From Parasphingopyxis lamellibrachiae (GTDB lineage Bacteria > Pseudomonadota > Alphaproteobacteria > Sphingomonadales > Sphingomonadaceae), in contig NZ_QRDP01000004.1 of NCBI RefSeq assembly GCF_003385775.1, positions 620,001 through 684,000 on the forward strand: 64,000 nucleotides of DNA, in the 5' to 3' direction. A program made the position numbers and the translations under genes. Of this stretch, positions 37,639-45,146 are shown piece by piece. Each line of letters starts with the position of its first letter. Positions within the stretch are counted from its first letter, which is position 1. The notes beneath the pieces were generated by a model. The model ran no database searches. It was not told the DNA's origin and was given only the letters and a program-made list of their open reading frames with translations.

Positions 37639-39143
37639 TGTCCCCATTTCCGTTCTATTTCAGTGCGATCGAGTTTTTCGTTCGGGTTTCGTGGTAGCTC
37701 ATTCTGCCAGATAATTTCGCGTGGCTGCATGAAGTTTGGCAGCTCGGCCTTGAGAAAACGTTTCAAGGCCTGATCCGCCTCCCCGCCCTCACCGCGGACT
37801 ACCAGCATTATAGCCTGTCCGAGCCGATCGTCGGGAACGCCAAAAGCGCATGCTTCTGCGGTTAAACCGCTTCCTATCGCCGCATCTTCCAGCTCGCTGG
37901 GCGATATGCGATTGCCGGCGCTCTTTATCATGGCGTCATCGCGACCAACAAAGCGCAAATATCCTTCCGTATCGCGCATCACCGTATCGCCCGACCAAAC
38001 CGCCATACCGCCATAGTGCGAAAAATCCGGCGCCGGTTTGAACCGCAATGCCGTTCTTTCGGGATCCTGCCAGTATCCAAGGGCTACAAGGGGGCCTGCA
38101 TGGACGAGTTCGCCCGCTTGTTCAGGCGCGGCATCCGTTCCTTCGGGCGTCACGACCATGATTTCGGCGAACGGAATCGCCTGGCCAATGCTTTCCGGCA
38201 TCGTATCGATAAGCGCCGGATCGAGCGTTGTGGAACGAAAGGCCTCGGTAAGCCCGTACATGGAATGCAGGCCCGCTTTGGGAAAAGCCGTGCGCAAGGC
38301 AGACACCAGTGGTACCGGCATCTTGCCACCGCTATTGGTCAAAACCCTCAAATTTCCAGCGATTTCCGCAGGCCATTCGATCTCTGTCAATTGCACCCAG
38401 AGGGGTGGAACACCTGCCAATATTGTGACGTCATGACGCCCGACCGCCTTTGTGACGTCACGCGCCAACAGATAGTCTAACGGGATGGCGGATGCGCCCG
38501 CAAACCAGCTGGAAAGCAGCTGATTCTGGCCATAGTCAAAGCTGAATGGCAGCAGGCACAAGGTCCGGTCCGACGGCCGGATATCCAGATAATGCGCGAC
38601 ACTGACCGCACCGAGCCACATATTGGCATGGCTGAGCATCACCCCTTTGGGGCTGCCAGTCGACCCGGACGTGTAAAGGATGGCGGCAAGATCGTCCGGA
38701 TCGCCATTGGATGGCGGCAAGCCGCTTCCCTCGAGCGAAGCCTGGTTCTCGTCGACCGCCGGGCACCCGGAAGGCAGGTCGCCTTCCGCGAGCGATCCAA
38801 GACGTGCCTTCCCGGCGATCAGCAGGCTCGCGCCGCTGTCGGCGAGGATATGGCCGACCTGCGCGCGTTTGAGCAGCGGATTGACCGGTACATGAACCAA
38901 TCCGGCCCGCGCAGTCGCCAGAGGCATCAAACAGGCTAAACGGGTCTTGTTGAGCCAGCTGGCCACACGATCGCCCCGATGCAGGCCCTGATCCATAAGC
39001 CAAGCCGCAAGCGCGCCTACAGCCGCTTCCAGCCCGGCAAAATCGAGTTCGCCCTGCCTGTCTATCAGGGCGACACTGTCCGCCGCCCCACATAATGTAA
39101 GGTGATCGAGCGGTTTTGGGTCGGGATTTAAGGCTTTCGTCAT
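37635..39143 (-). CDS. XrtA-associated acyl-CoA ligase / AMP-forming synthetase
   Basis: A 502-residue ANL-superfamily enzyme that activates a carboxylic acid as an acyl-AMP and transfers it to CoA or a carrier protein. Motifs are A3 LYTSGSTGSPKGVMLSH, A5 MYGLTEAFRST, A7 YLRFVGRDDAMIKSAGNRISPSE and the C-terminal Lys region NPNEKLDR. It corresponds to the TIGR03098 group found in exosortase loci. An acyl carrier protein gene is present in the divergent operon, so loading an ACP, instead of CoA, is possible. It starts 59 bases from the divergent acyltransferase gene. Confidence 0.9.
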   Translation of the reverse strand: MTKALNPDPKPLDHLTLCGAADSVALIDRQGELDFAGLEAAVGALAAWLMDQGLHRGDRVASWLNKTRLACLMPLATARAGLVHVPVNPLLKRAQVGHILADSGASLLIAGKARLGSLAEGDLPSGCPAVDENQASLEGSGLPPSNGDPDDLAAILYTSGSTGSPKGVMLSHANMWLGAVSVAHYLDIRPSDRTLCLLPFSFDYGQNQLLSSWFAGASAIPLDYLLARDVTKAVGRHDVTILAGVPPLWVQLTEIEWPAEIAGNLRVLTNSGGKMPVPLVSALRTAFPKAGLHSMYGLTEAFRSTTLDPALIDTMPESIGQAIPFAEIMVVTPEGTDAAPEQAGELVHAGPLVALGYWQDPERTALRFKPAPDFSHYGGMAVWSGDTVMRDTEGYLRFVGRDDAMIKSAGNRISPSELEDAAIGSGLTAEACAFGVPDDRLGQAIMLVVRGEGGEADQALKRFLKAELPNFMQPREIIWQNELPRNPNEKLDRTEIERKWGQ

Positions 39144-39171
39144 GGCTTCCGAGTAGATGATGGCGTCACGA

Positions 39172-39184
39172 GCCGCGTCGCGGC
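39172..39184. promoter_or_regulatory. 13-bp palindrome in the divergent control region of the XrtA locus
   Basis: GCCGCGTCGCGGC is a perfect inverted repeat around a single central T. It sits in the middle of the 59-base gap that must hold the promoters for both arms of the locus (ligase to the left, acyltransferase to the right). A dimeric regulator binding here could control both arms. No promoter boxes of convincing quality were seen on either side. Confidence 0.3.
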
Positions 39185-39202
39185 GATCACCGGGATAGCG
39201 TC

Positions 39203-40207
39203 ATGACAGTTAACGTAAAGCTATTCGATAGCCTCGCCGATGTTGCCAGTGATGCAGGCAACGCTCTGGGCCGCGCTCAGCAGCCCAGCCTGTATAACAG
39301 AATCGAATGGTTTGAGAGGACCGCACGGCATTGCGGAGCGGCAGGCAAGACACCGTTAATTGCCCGCGCTCGATGTGGCAACGACGCAGCCTGGCTGTTC
39401 CTTTACCGGACGAGCCAGCGCCACGCCGAAGCGCTGGCAAGCTGGTACACGCTGGACTTCGATATAGTCCGCACCGGTGATAATAGCGCATTGCTCGCCT
39501 CGATTGCCGGGAAACTGAAGCAGTTCGCATCGATCACGATAGCACCGCTCGCCGATCCCGGGCCGGTGGAACAGGCGTTCGGCGATGCTGGCTGGAAAGT
39601 GATCCGAACCGTTGCAACGGAGAATTGGAAGCTGCGCCCGCCCGAGGATTTCGAAACCTTCTGGAGCGCGCGCCCTGGTAAATTGCGCAGCACGGTGAAA
39701 CGCAAAGGCAAGAAAGCCAATCTCGAGATAGCGATTCACAACAATTTCAATGAGCAGGCCTGGGAAGACTATAAGGCCATCTATGCCCAAAGCTGGAAGC
39801 CGGATGAAGGATCGTGGGATTTCATGCGAGAATTTGCCGAGCATGAAGGCGAAGCCGGAACGCTCAGACTGGGGGTTGCGTACAAAGAGGGAGAACCCGT
39901 TGCGGCGCAACTCTGGCATGTCGAAAACGGCCATGCGACCATCCACAAGCTTGCCTATACGGAAAACTCCAAATCCTATTCGCCAGGCTCGATCCTGAGC
40001 GAGGCCATGTTCCGGCATGTGATCGAACGGGATGCTCCCGCGGTCATTGATTATGGGACGGGTAGCGAACCCTATAAAGCGGACTGGATGGACGCACCGA
40101 GACCGCTTTACCGATTGCAGCTCTATAACCCGCGTCGGCCCGCAGCCTGGCTGTCCTTGCTCCGGCACAAACTTTCTGGCCTTGTCGGTCGCTCAACAAG
40201 CCATTAG
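39203..40207 (+). CDS. GNAT-family acyltransferase (BioF2-like)
   Basis: A 334-residue protein with the GNAT/Acetyltransf_6 fold seen in exopolysaccharide loci. It begins with QQPSLYNRIEWFERTARH. A mid-domain segment carries RPGKLRSTVKRKGKK, and the acyl-binding C-terminal part contains GSWDFMREFAEHEGEAGTLRLGVAYKEGEPVAAQLWHV (residues about 210-250) and IDYGTGSEPYKADWM. It is a second, distinct transferase besides the FemAB protein at 28305. Followed by an ACP gene after about 33 bases, it is a candidate to take an acyl group from that ACP. The ribosome site is weak. Confidence 0.85.
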   Translation: MTVNVKLFDSLADVASDAGNALGRAQQPSLYNRIEWFERTARHCGAAGKTPLIARARCGNDAAWLFLYRTSQRHAEALASWYTLDFDIVRTGDNSALLASIAGKLKQFASITIAPLADPGPVEQAFGDAGWKVIRTVATENWKLRPPEDFETFWSARPGKLRSTVKRKGKKANLEIAIHNNFNEQAWEDYKAIYAQSWKPDEGSWDFMREFAEHEGEAGTLRLGVAYKEGEPVAAQLWHVENGHATIHKLAYTENSKSYSPGSILSEAMFRHVIERDAPAVIDYGTGSEPYKADWMDAPRPLYRLQLYNPRRPAAWLSLLRHKLSGLVGRSTSH

Positions 40208-40240
40208 GCGGGCGCAATCGCAATGCAGGGGAATGTACAT

Positions 40241-40513
40241 ATGGCATCTGATAGCGCCGAAATGGTCGAGACGACGCTGCGGGCAGTGCTGGTCGATATT
40301 TTGGGCCTTGCGGAAGCGCAGGTGGCCGATTTTGATGACAGCACCGAATTATTCGGCGCGATCCCCGAACTCGATTCCATGGCGGTGGCGGGCTTGCTGA
40401 CCGAGATCGAGGACCGGCTCGGCATCTGGATCGAGGATGACGAGTTCGAAACCGAAATGCTTGAAACCTTTGGCAATCTCCTTGCCTTCGCCAGGACCAA
40501 GGCGCTTCAGTGA
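40241..40513 (+). CDS. Acyl carrier protein
   Basis: A 90-residue ACP with the phosphopantetheine site Ser46 in the motif LDSMAVAGLLTEIED, and typical acidic helices. It is distinct from the fatty-acid ACP, which usually sits with fab genes. I chose the second ATG because GGGGA lies 8 bases upstream; the first ATG overlaps that site. Its stop overlaps the GTG start of the next hydrolase gene. ACPs of this kind occur in exosortase loci and presumably carry an intermediate activated by the divergent ligase. Confidence 0.92.
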   Translation: MASDSAEMVETTLRAVLVDILGLAEAQVADFDDSTELFGAIPELDSMAVAGLLTEIEDRLGIWIEDDEFETEMLETFGNLLAFARTKALQ

Positions 40514-41205
40514 CCGTTCCTGCCCCGCGATTTTGGCACTATGAATCGCTGGGCGTTGCTCAACCGATTATGAGTTTTGGCCCGGATAGCGGCCCGCAAC
40601 TGCTTATCGTTCCGCCCCTGTTCGAGGAGCTGAACAGAACGCGAAAGCTGATCTCGGATACGATGCGCGCTTTGTCCGCAAAGGGGATAAGTTCGCACCT
40701 GCCCGATCTTCCGGGTACCGGGGAGAGCGAAACCGATCTGGTTGAGGCCGAATGGCCCGCATGGCGTCAAGCAGTTACTGACGCCGCCAGTTCATGCAAA
40801 CCGTCAGCCAAATTGGCAATCCGGGGCGGATGCCTGCTCGATGACGCAGCTGTTGCCGTTCCGCTGATGCGCTTTTCGCCTTTTGAAGGAAAACGCTTGA
40901 TCCGCGATCTGGTTCGCTCACGCAGTCTCAACGATCCCGATTTCGACAGCGACGCCCAAAAGGCGGTGTTTACCAACGGACCGTCCATGCTGGGCGGCTA
41001 TGCGATCACCTCTACTCTCGCCCGCGCGGTCCGTGATGCCGATATTGCGGACGTGGACAATGCAAAAATCCTCCGTCTTGATACCGAACATGGCGAAGCC
41101 GACGCCAAACTGCCGGGCCCACCTCTCTGGCGCCGGGCCGAACCCAGTGGATCACCTGAACTTACAGAGGCGCTGGTCGATGCCATCGCGGAGTGGATGG
41201 TCTGA
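40510..41205 (+). CDS. Exosortase A-associated hydrolase 2 (alpha/beta fold)
   Basis: A 231-residue alpha/beta-fold protein matching the exosortase-linked hydrolase 2 group (TIGR03101-like) through LLIVPPLFEELNRTRKLI and HLPDLPGTGESE. At the position of the nucleophile elbow the sequence is LAIRGGCLLDDAA, which lacks GxSxG, so classical serine-esterase chemistry is doubtful. It starts with a GTG overlapping the ACP stop and its stop overlaps the next ATG. The two hydrolases are usually encoded side by side in type 1 exosortase loci. Its substrate is unknown. Confidence 0.85.
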   Translation: MTVPAPRFWHYESLGVAQPIMSFGPDSGPQLLIVPPLFEELNRTRKLISDTMRALSAKGISSHLPDLPGTGESETDLVEAEWPAWRQAVTDAASSCKPSAKLAIRGGCLLDDAAVAVPLMRFSPFEGKRLIRDLVRSRSLNDPDFDSDAQKAVFTNGPSMLGGYAITSTLARAVRDADIADVDNAKILRLDTEHGEADAKLPGPPLWRRAEPSGSPELTEALVDAIAEWMV

Positions 41206-42020
41206 TGCGGACGCAATTCGCCTTTGACTGCAAAGGGGATATCCTTGCAGGCGCGCTGGATGCCGCAGATGGCGCGGTTGGTGTGCTCGTCGTCACTGGC
41301 GGCGGCCAGACCCGTTTTGGCGCGCATCGCGGTTTTGCGCAGCTTGCGACGTTCCTGGCCGAGGCCGGCTATCCGGTATTGCGCTACGACCGCCGCGGCG
41401 TTGGCGACAGTTCCGGCGAAGATCCCGGATTCGAAGCAAGTGCACCCGATTTGTCAGCTGCGGTCACTGCCTTTCGCAAGGAAGTTCCCGGCCTGACCCA
41501 TATCGTTGGCTTCGGGCTTTGCGACGGCGCCACAACTTTATGCCTCCATCATCGGGAGTGCGACATCGATGCCATGCTGCTCGCCAACCCCTGGGTTGTG
41601 GAAGCGGCGGCGAACGAGCCGCCGCCCGCAGCGATTAAAAGCCATTATCGCGATCAGCTGCTGAGTTTTGCCGGATGGAAGCGCTTGCTCACCGGCGGGA
41701 TCAACTATCGCAAGGCGATTTCCGGCATCCTGAAACTGGCCAAACCGCGCAAGGTGGAAGGCAGTTTGGGTCAGCGCGTGGCAACCGCCTTGGGCGCGTC
41801 CGACGCGCCTGCGCATATCGTCCTGGCAAAGGATGACGCCACGGCGATCGGTTTTGATGACGAATGGCGCAACGGCGCTTTGGCGGCACTTTCAGGCGAA
41901 TCCCGGTTCAGCTGCGATATGATCGAGACGGACGCCCACAGCTTTGCGCGCGACGGCGATTTCGAGCGCTATTCGAACAGTTGCCTGCGCGCCCTGAAGC
42001 GCTTTGAAGCTGGGCTTTAG
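41205..42020 (+). CDS. Exosortase A-associated hydrolase 1 (alpha/beta fold)
   Basis: A 271-residue alpha/beta-fold protein matching hydrolase 1 of exosortase loci (TIGR03100-like). Typical segments are VVTGGGQTRFGAHRGFAQLA, VLRYDRRGVGDSSGE and the elbow GFGLCDGA with Cys106 in the nucleophile position (GxCxG). A cysteine nucleophile is compatible with a thioesterase or acyl-transfer role. A C-terminal Asp/His pair is likely in VLAKDDATAIGFDDE and TDAHSFARDG. It is the last gene of the plus-strand arm, and its stop shares the tetramer TTAG with the convergent trxB stop. Confidence 0.87.
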   Translation: MRTQFAFDCKGDILAGALDAADGAVGVLVVTGGGQTRFGAHRGFAQLATFLAEAGYPVLRYDRRGVGDSSGEDPGFEASAPDLSAAVTAFRKEVPGLTHIVGFGLCDGATTLCLHHRECDIDAMLLANPWVVEAAANEPPPAAIKSHYRDQLLSFAGWKRLLTGGINYRKAISGILKLAKPRKVEGSLGQRVATALGASDAPAHIVLAKDDATAIGFDDEWRNGALAALSGESRFSCDMIETDAHSFARDGDFERYSNSCLRALKRFEAGL

Positions 42021-42973
42021 CCCTGTTCGAATTCGGTTTCGGCGAAGAATTTCTCGGCGTCGAGCGCAGCCATGCAGCCGGTGCCGGCAGCCGTGACCGC
42101 CTGGCGGTAGATTTTATCCATCACATCGCCGCACGCGAACACGCCGGGAACGCTGGTACGCGTGCTGCCGGGTTCCACCTTGATATAATTGTCGCTGTCG
42201 AGCTCGAGATGGCCTTTGAACAGGGCCGTAGCCGGATCATGACCGATGGCGACAAAGCCGCCTTCCGCCGGGATTTGGGTGATTTCTCCGGTTTTCGTGT
42301 CCTTCAAGTCGATCGCGACCAGCCCTTCCGGATCCCCTTCACCCACAAACTTGTCCACAGTCTTGTCCCATAGAACCGTGATGTTGGGGTGGGCGAACAG
42401 CCGTTCCTGCAGGATTTTCTCCGCGCGCAGCTCATCCCGCCGGTGAATGAGGGTAACGTCGTCGCTATGGTTGGTCAGGTATAGCGCCTCTTCGACCGCC
42501 GTATTGCCGCCGCCGATCACCGCGACTTTCTTGCCGCGGAAGAAAAAGCCGTCGCAGGTCGCACAGGCCGAAAGGCCTTTGCCGCGCAGCGCGGTTTCGC
42601 TTTCGATTCCCAGCCAGCGGGCCTGGGCGCCTGTCGCGATGACCAGCACATCGCCGACATATTCATCGCCGCTATCGCCTTTCATGCGGAACGGGCGCTG
42701 GGAGAGGTCCACTTCGGAAATATGGTCCCAGATCATCTTCGCGCCGCAATTTTCGGCCTGCTTCTGCATCTGTTCCATCAGCCACGGGCCCTGGATCAGT
42801 TCGGCGAATCCCGGATAATTTTCGACTTCGGTCGTGGTGGTGAGCTGGCCGCCCGGCTCCATCCCCTGCACGACAATCGGCTCCATGCCGGCGCGCGCAG
42901 CATAGATGGCAGCTGAGAGCCCGGCAGGTCCCGATCCGAGGATGAGCATTTTCGTGCGATGGGTTTCGGCCAT
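42017..42973 (-). CDS. trxB: Thioredoxin-disulfide reductase
   Basis: A 318-residue flavoprotein that reduces thioredoxin with NADPH. It has an N-terminal FAD site GSGPAGLSAAIYAARAG, the redox centre SACATCDGFFF, an NADPH site GGGNTAVEEALYL and a C-terminal FACGDVMDKIYRQAVTAAGTGCMAA. I start at the ATG giving MAETHRTKM, with AGGA 6 bases upstream; the longer frame has no homologous extension. The gene is unrelated in function to the XrtA arm that it meets tail-to-tail. Confidence 0.96.
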   Translation of the reverse strand: MAETHRTKMLILGSGPAGLSAAIYAARAGMEPIVVQGMEPGGQLTTTTEVENYPGFAELIQGPWLMEQMQKQAENCGAKMIWDHISEVDLSQRPFRMKGDSGDEYVGDVLVIATGAQARWLGIESETALRGKGLSACATCDGFFFRGKKVAVIGGGNTAVEEALYLTNHSDDVTLIHRRDELRAEKILQERLFAHPNITVLWDKTVDKFVGEGDPEGLVAIDLKDTKTGEITQIPAEGGFVAIGHDPATALFKGHLELDSDNYIKVEPGSTRTSVPGVFACGDVMDKIYRQAVTAAGTGCMAALDAEKFFAETEFEQG

Positions 42974-43074
42974 GACTTTTCCTGTTCCGTTTGAAGGCAC
43001 GAGATAGGTGCCCTGCCTCCCCTCGCGCAACCGCGCAATAAGAAGGCATTGCTTGAATGGGGAAAAGAGAAATT

Positions 43075-43151
43075 TGGTAGCGGAGGAGGGATTTGAACCC
43101 CCGACACATGGATTATGATTCCACTGCTCTAACCAACTGAGCTACTCCGCC
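43075..43151 (-). tRNA. tRNA-Met (CAT), elongator type
   Basis: A complete 77-base cloverleaf on the minus strand, GGCGGAGTAGCTCAGT at the 5' end and CTCCGCTACCA at the 3' end. The acceptor pairs include one G-U, the D-arm is GCTC...GAGC, and the loop ATCATAA gives anticodon CAT. The CCA tail is encoded. Sequence details (A37, no initiator C1-A72 mismatch) fit elongator Met; an Ile2 tRNA with lysidine cannot be excluded from sequence. Confidence 0.95.
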
Positions 43152-43191
43152 CCGATGCTACTAGGCGAGCGCCGCAAACGGGCGCTCGGGG

Positions 43192-43220
43192 CCTATAGGC
43201 ATGGCGCGGAATAGGGTCAA
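43192..43220 (-). promoter_or_regulatory. Candidate promoter for tRNA-Met, followed by a hairpin
   Basis: On the minus strand TTGACC and TATAGG are spaced exactly 17 bases apart, about 40 bases before the tRNA. Between them and the tRNA lies a perfect 7-bp hairpin (GAGCGCC/GGCGCTC, 43167-43187) without a T-run. The rest of the 325-base interval between trxB and 43299 holds only the tRNA and this promoter region. Confidence 0.55.
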
Positions 43221-43298
43221 CTGGTTTGGTTCTTCCGCAAGACCGGGATAAGCTATCAGGCCTGCAGCGGACACGCTCGCCAGTGAAAGGGAATGTAC

Positions 43299-43712
43299 AT
43301 GGAGCTCGAAACACCACTGGACATGATTTGCCGGATCATCGTCCGCGCCCGGGAATGGGATGCGCAGGTGCCATCCAACGAACCGGATGAAGTCGACGAA
43401 GACGGTCCGGTATCGACGGATGACGATTATAACGTGCTGATCGACGAAAAGAATGATTCGGTGGAAAAAGAGATTGCCGCAGCGTTGGACGATCATGCCG
43501 AGGACCAGCGGGCCGAATTGCTGGCCCTGGCGTGGATCGGTAACGGAACGTTCGACGCGGGCGACTGGGACGAAGCGATATCCGAAGCCTCCGATCCGGA
43601 AGGCGATTCTGTCGCCGACCAGCTGATGGATATGCCGATGCTTGCAGCCTATCTCGAAGCGGGCCTTGAAGCGTTCGATCTCAGTTGTGATGACATCGGC
43701 CAGATCGACTGA
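43299..43712 (+). CDS. DUF3775 family protein
   Basis: A 137-residue acidic cytoplasmic protein that starts MELETPLDMICRIIVRAREWDAQV. It carries an acidic linker (DEVDEDGPVSTDDD) and ends with LLALAWIGNGTFDAGDWDEAISEA and a cluster of short helices. This matches DUF3775 proteins, whose function is unknown and which are common in alphaproteobacteria. I use the second ATG because AAGGGA lies 6 bases upstream; the first ATG abuts that site. It is a single-gene unit. Confidence 0.8.
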   Translation: MELETPLDMICRIIVRAREWDAQVPSNEPDEVDEDGPVSTDDDYNVLIDEKNDSVEKEIAAALDDHAEDQRAELLALAWIGNGTFDAGDWDEAISEASDPEGDSVADQLMDMPMLAAYLEAGLEAFDLSCDDIGQID

Positions 43713-43724
43713 TATCCGGTGTGT

Positions 43725-43964
43725 CTAGTCGCCTTTGCGAAGAAGCGATTTACCGAAAAACAGATCAAGATATTCAGACGATTCCGGCGAAATACGGGTC
43801 ACGAAATCTTTAGCCGACTCAAAGTTGTCAGAATCCATCAAATCTATCAGATCTCGGAATTTATCGCGTGGAATTTCAACATCGAGATGCAGCCGAAGAT
43901 ATGATTTGCCCGTGGCATAATCCGTAAAAGGTTCGATGTCAGGATTACTTGCTGTCGCGCCCAT
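43725..43964 (-). CDS. Small hypothetical protein in an AT-rich segment
   Basis: A 79-residue cytoplasmic protein (MGATASNPDIEPFTDYATG at the start) without recognisable domains. It has a predicted beta strand YLRLHLDVEI, then helices RDKFRDLIDLMDSDNF and ESSEYLDLFFGKSLL. GGAGG lies 7 bases before the ATG, which is good support that it is real. The codons are noticeably AT-richer than those of all neighbours, which suggests recent acquisition. No known function. Confidence 0.6.
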   Translation of the reverse strand: MGATASNPDIEPFTDYATGKSYLRLHLDVEIPRDKFRDLIDLMDSDNFESAKDFVTRISPESSEYLDLFFGKSLLRKGD

Positions 43965-44049
43965 TTTGTATCCTCCCAATTGTTATTATGAACTTTCGTA
44001 CATTGGCTATTTCAGTAAGGGAGAGAACATACATTTGACGCATCTTTTA

Positions 44050-44568
44050 TCAAGGCATGACAAAACTGTACTTAGCAAGGAGCTCCCACTGCCCGCCGCG
44101 ATAATACCAGCTGGAAAGCCCCGCGATTCTCAACGGCCGCGGTTCGAAATCGACGGACAGGGCTTCCAACAACGCTTTGGCTTCGGACGATGCAACCTTA
44201 TTCTGGATGGTGATATGGGGACGCCATGGCTGCCTGTCTTGCGGCATTAACAGGCCGGCAAAAGCGTCGGCCAGCTGATCCCTAATCTCCATCAGGTCTG
44301 GACTTTCAACACCCAAGGCCACGCCCTGCCCCAGTGACATCACCCTGCTCAACCTTGCCCGAGGCGCTTTCGCGCCACGCGTCTCTGCATTCAATCGGAA
44401 TTTCAGCTCGTCGCCAACGCTTGGTGGAAGATGGTGGAACAGCGTTAGATGAGCCTGAACCCTATTGCGATCGGCCGGATAATATCGCTTTCGCAACGCA
44501 TCAAGATGGGCGAAATCGTCTTTCCCGAACACAGCCGTGACAATGATGGGCGCCGGGCTTGTCGTCAT
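44050..44568 (-). CDS. 2'-5' RNA ligase family (HxTx phosphoesterase) protein
   Basis: A 172-residue 2H-phosphoesterase-fold protein with the paired motifs HLTLFHHL (about residue 40) and HITIQNKV (about residue 120), the two catalytic HxTx sites. Members act on 2'-5' or cyclic phosphodiester bonds in RNA or nucleotides. It is shorter than classical ThpR and lacks an obvious N-terminal extension. Its start overlaps the stop of the nucleotidyltransferase upstream, indicating an operon of two RNA/nucleotide-related genes. The exact substrate is unknown. Confidence 0.85.
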   Translation of the reverse strand: MTTSPAPIIVTAVFGKDDFAHLDALRKRYYPADRNRVQAHLTLFHHLPPSVGDELKFRLNAETRGAKAPRARLSRVMSLGQGVALGVESPDLMEIRDQLADAFAGLLMPQDRQPWRPHITIQNKVASSEAKALLEALSVDFEPRPLRIAGLSSWYYRGGQWELLAKYSFVMP

Positions 44569-45137
44569 CGTCGCGAACCGATCCGCTGGAGGTCTCCCGG
44601 ACGGTCGATATCCAATACCGTATGTCGCCCCTCGTTGACATGGAGGACTTCATCGCGGCCAAATGGCGGCATTCCCGTTTCCAGCCTCTTGCAAACCCAA
44701 TCGACATCCCGAATGAGGACAGGATGGCCGGGGGTATCCTGATAAGACGGCCTGACTGCCTTGTATCCCGCAGCTGTAAGCCGCGTAAGCCTGCGCGCGG
44801 TCGCCGGTGTCAAATCCGGCATGTCGCCCAGGAAGACAAGTGCTTCACGCTCCCTGCGACGAAGCGCGTTGAGGCCATGGAGCAGGCTGGCATGATGTCC
44901 GTCCCGATGGTCCCGCGCGAACAAAACTGATACGCGGCTATTGCTTGTAGTGAGAACCGCGCCGCGCAATCTGGCATCGTCCACGCTCGTCACCACAATC
45001 ACCCGGCAAACCGGCGCGCTCAAAGCGATTTGTACGGCTGATTGCAGAAGCGTTTTACCATGGCGGCGGACAAGCAGCTTGTTCGCGATCCCAAAGCGCC
45101 TTGAGCGCCCGGCAGCAAGGATGATGGCCGCACGCAA
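44565..45137 (-). CDS. MobA/MocA-like nucleotidyltransferase
   Basis: A 190-residue NTP_transf_3 enzyme with the N-terminal nucleotide-binding motif AIILAAGRSRRFGIANKLL, followed by VFLGDMPDLTPATARRL and PSYQDTPGHPVLIR. These features match MocA/MobA, which attach CMP or GMP to the molybdopterin cofactor. Other members of the superfamily use sugars or other phosphates, and no molybdenum gene is nearby, so the specific reaction is left open. The next gene begins inside its stop. Confidence 0.85.
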   Translation of the reverse strand: MRAAIILAAGRSRRFGIANKLLVRRHGKTLLQSAVQIALSAPVCRVIVVTSVDDARLRGAVLTTSNSRVSVLFARDHRDGHHASLLHGLNALRRREREALVFLGDMPDLTPATARRLTRLTAAGYKAVRPSYQDTPGHPVLIRDVDWVCKRLETGMPPFGRDEVLHVNEGRHTVLDIDRPGDLQRIGSRR

Positions 45138-45146
45138 TCCGGAGCC

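Noticed and set aside
38426-38460. Two TGACGTCA copies 27 bases apart in the acyl-CoA ligase gene
   Set aside because: Both encode Asp-Val-Thr in the protein; they are explained by amino-acid repetition, not by a shared operator.
40228-43301. Shared sequence GGGAATGTACAT before the ACP start and the DUF3775 start
   Set aside because: It is a combination of a ribosome site and nearby start codons in two unrelated genes; two copies are not enough to call a regulatory motif.
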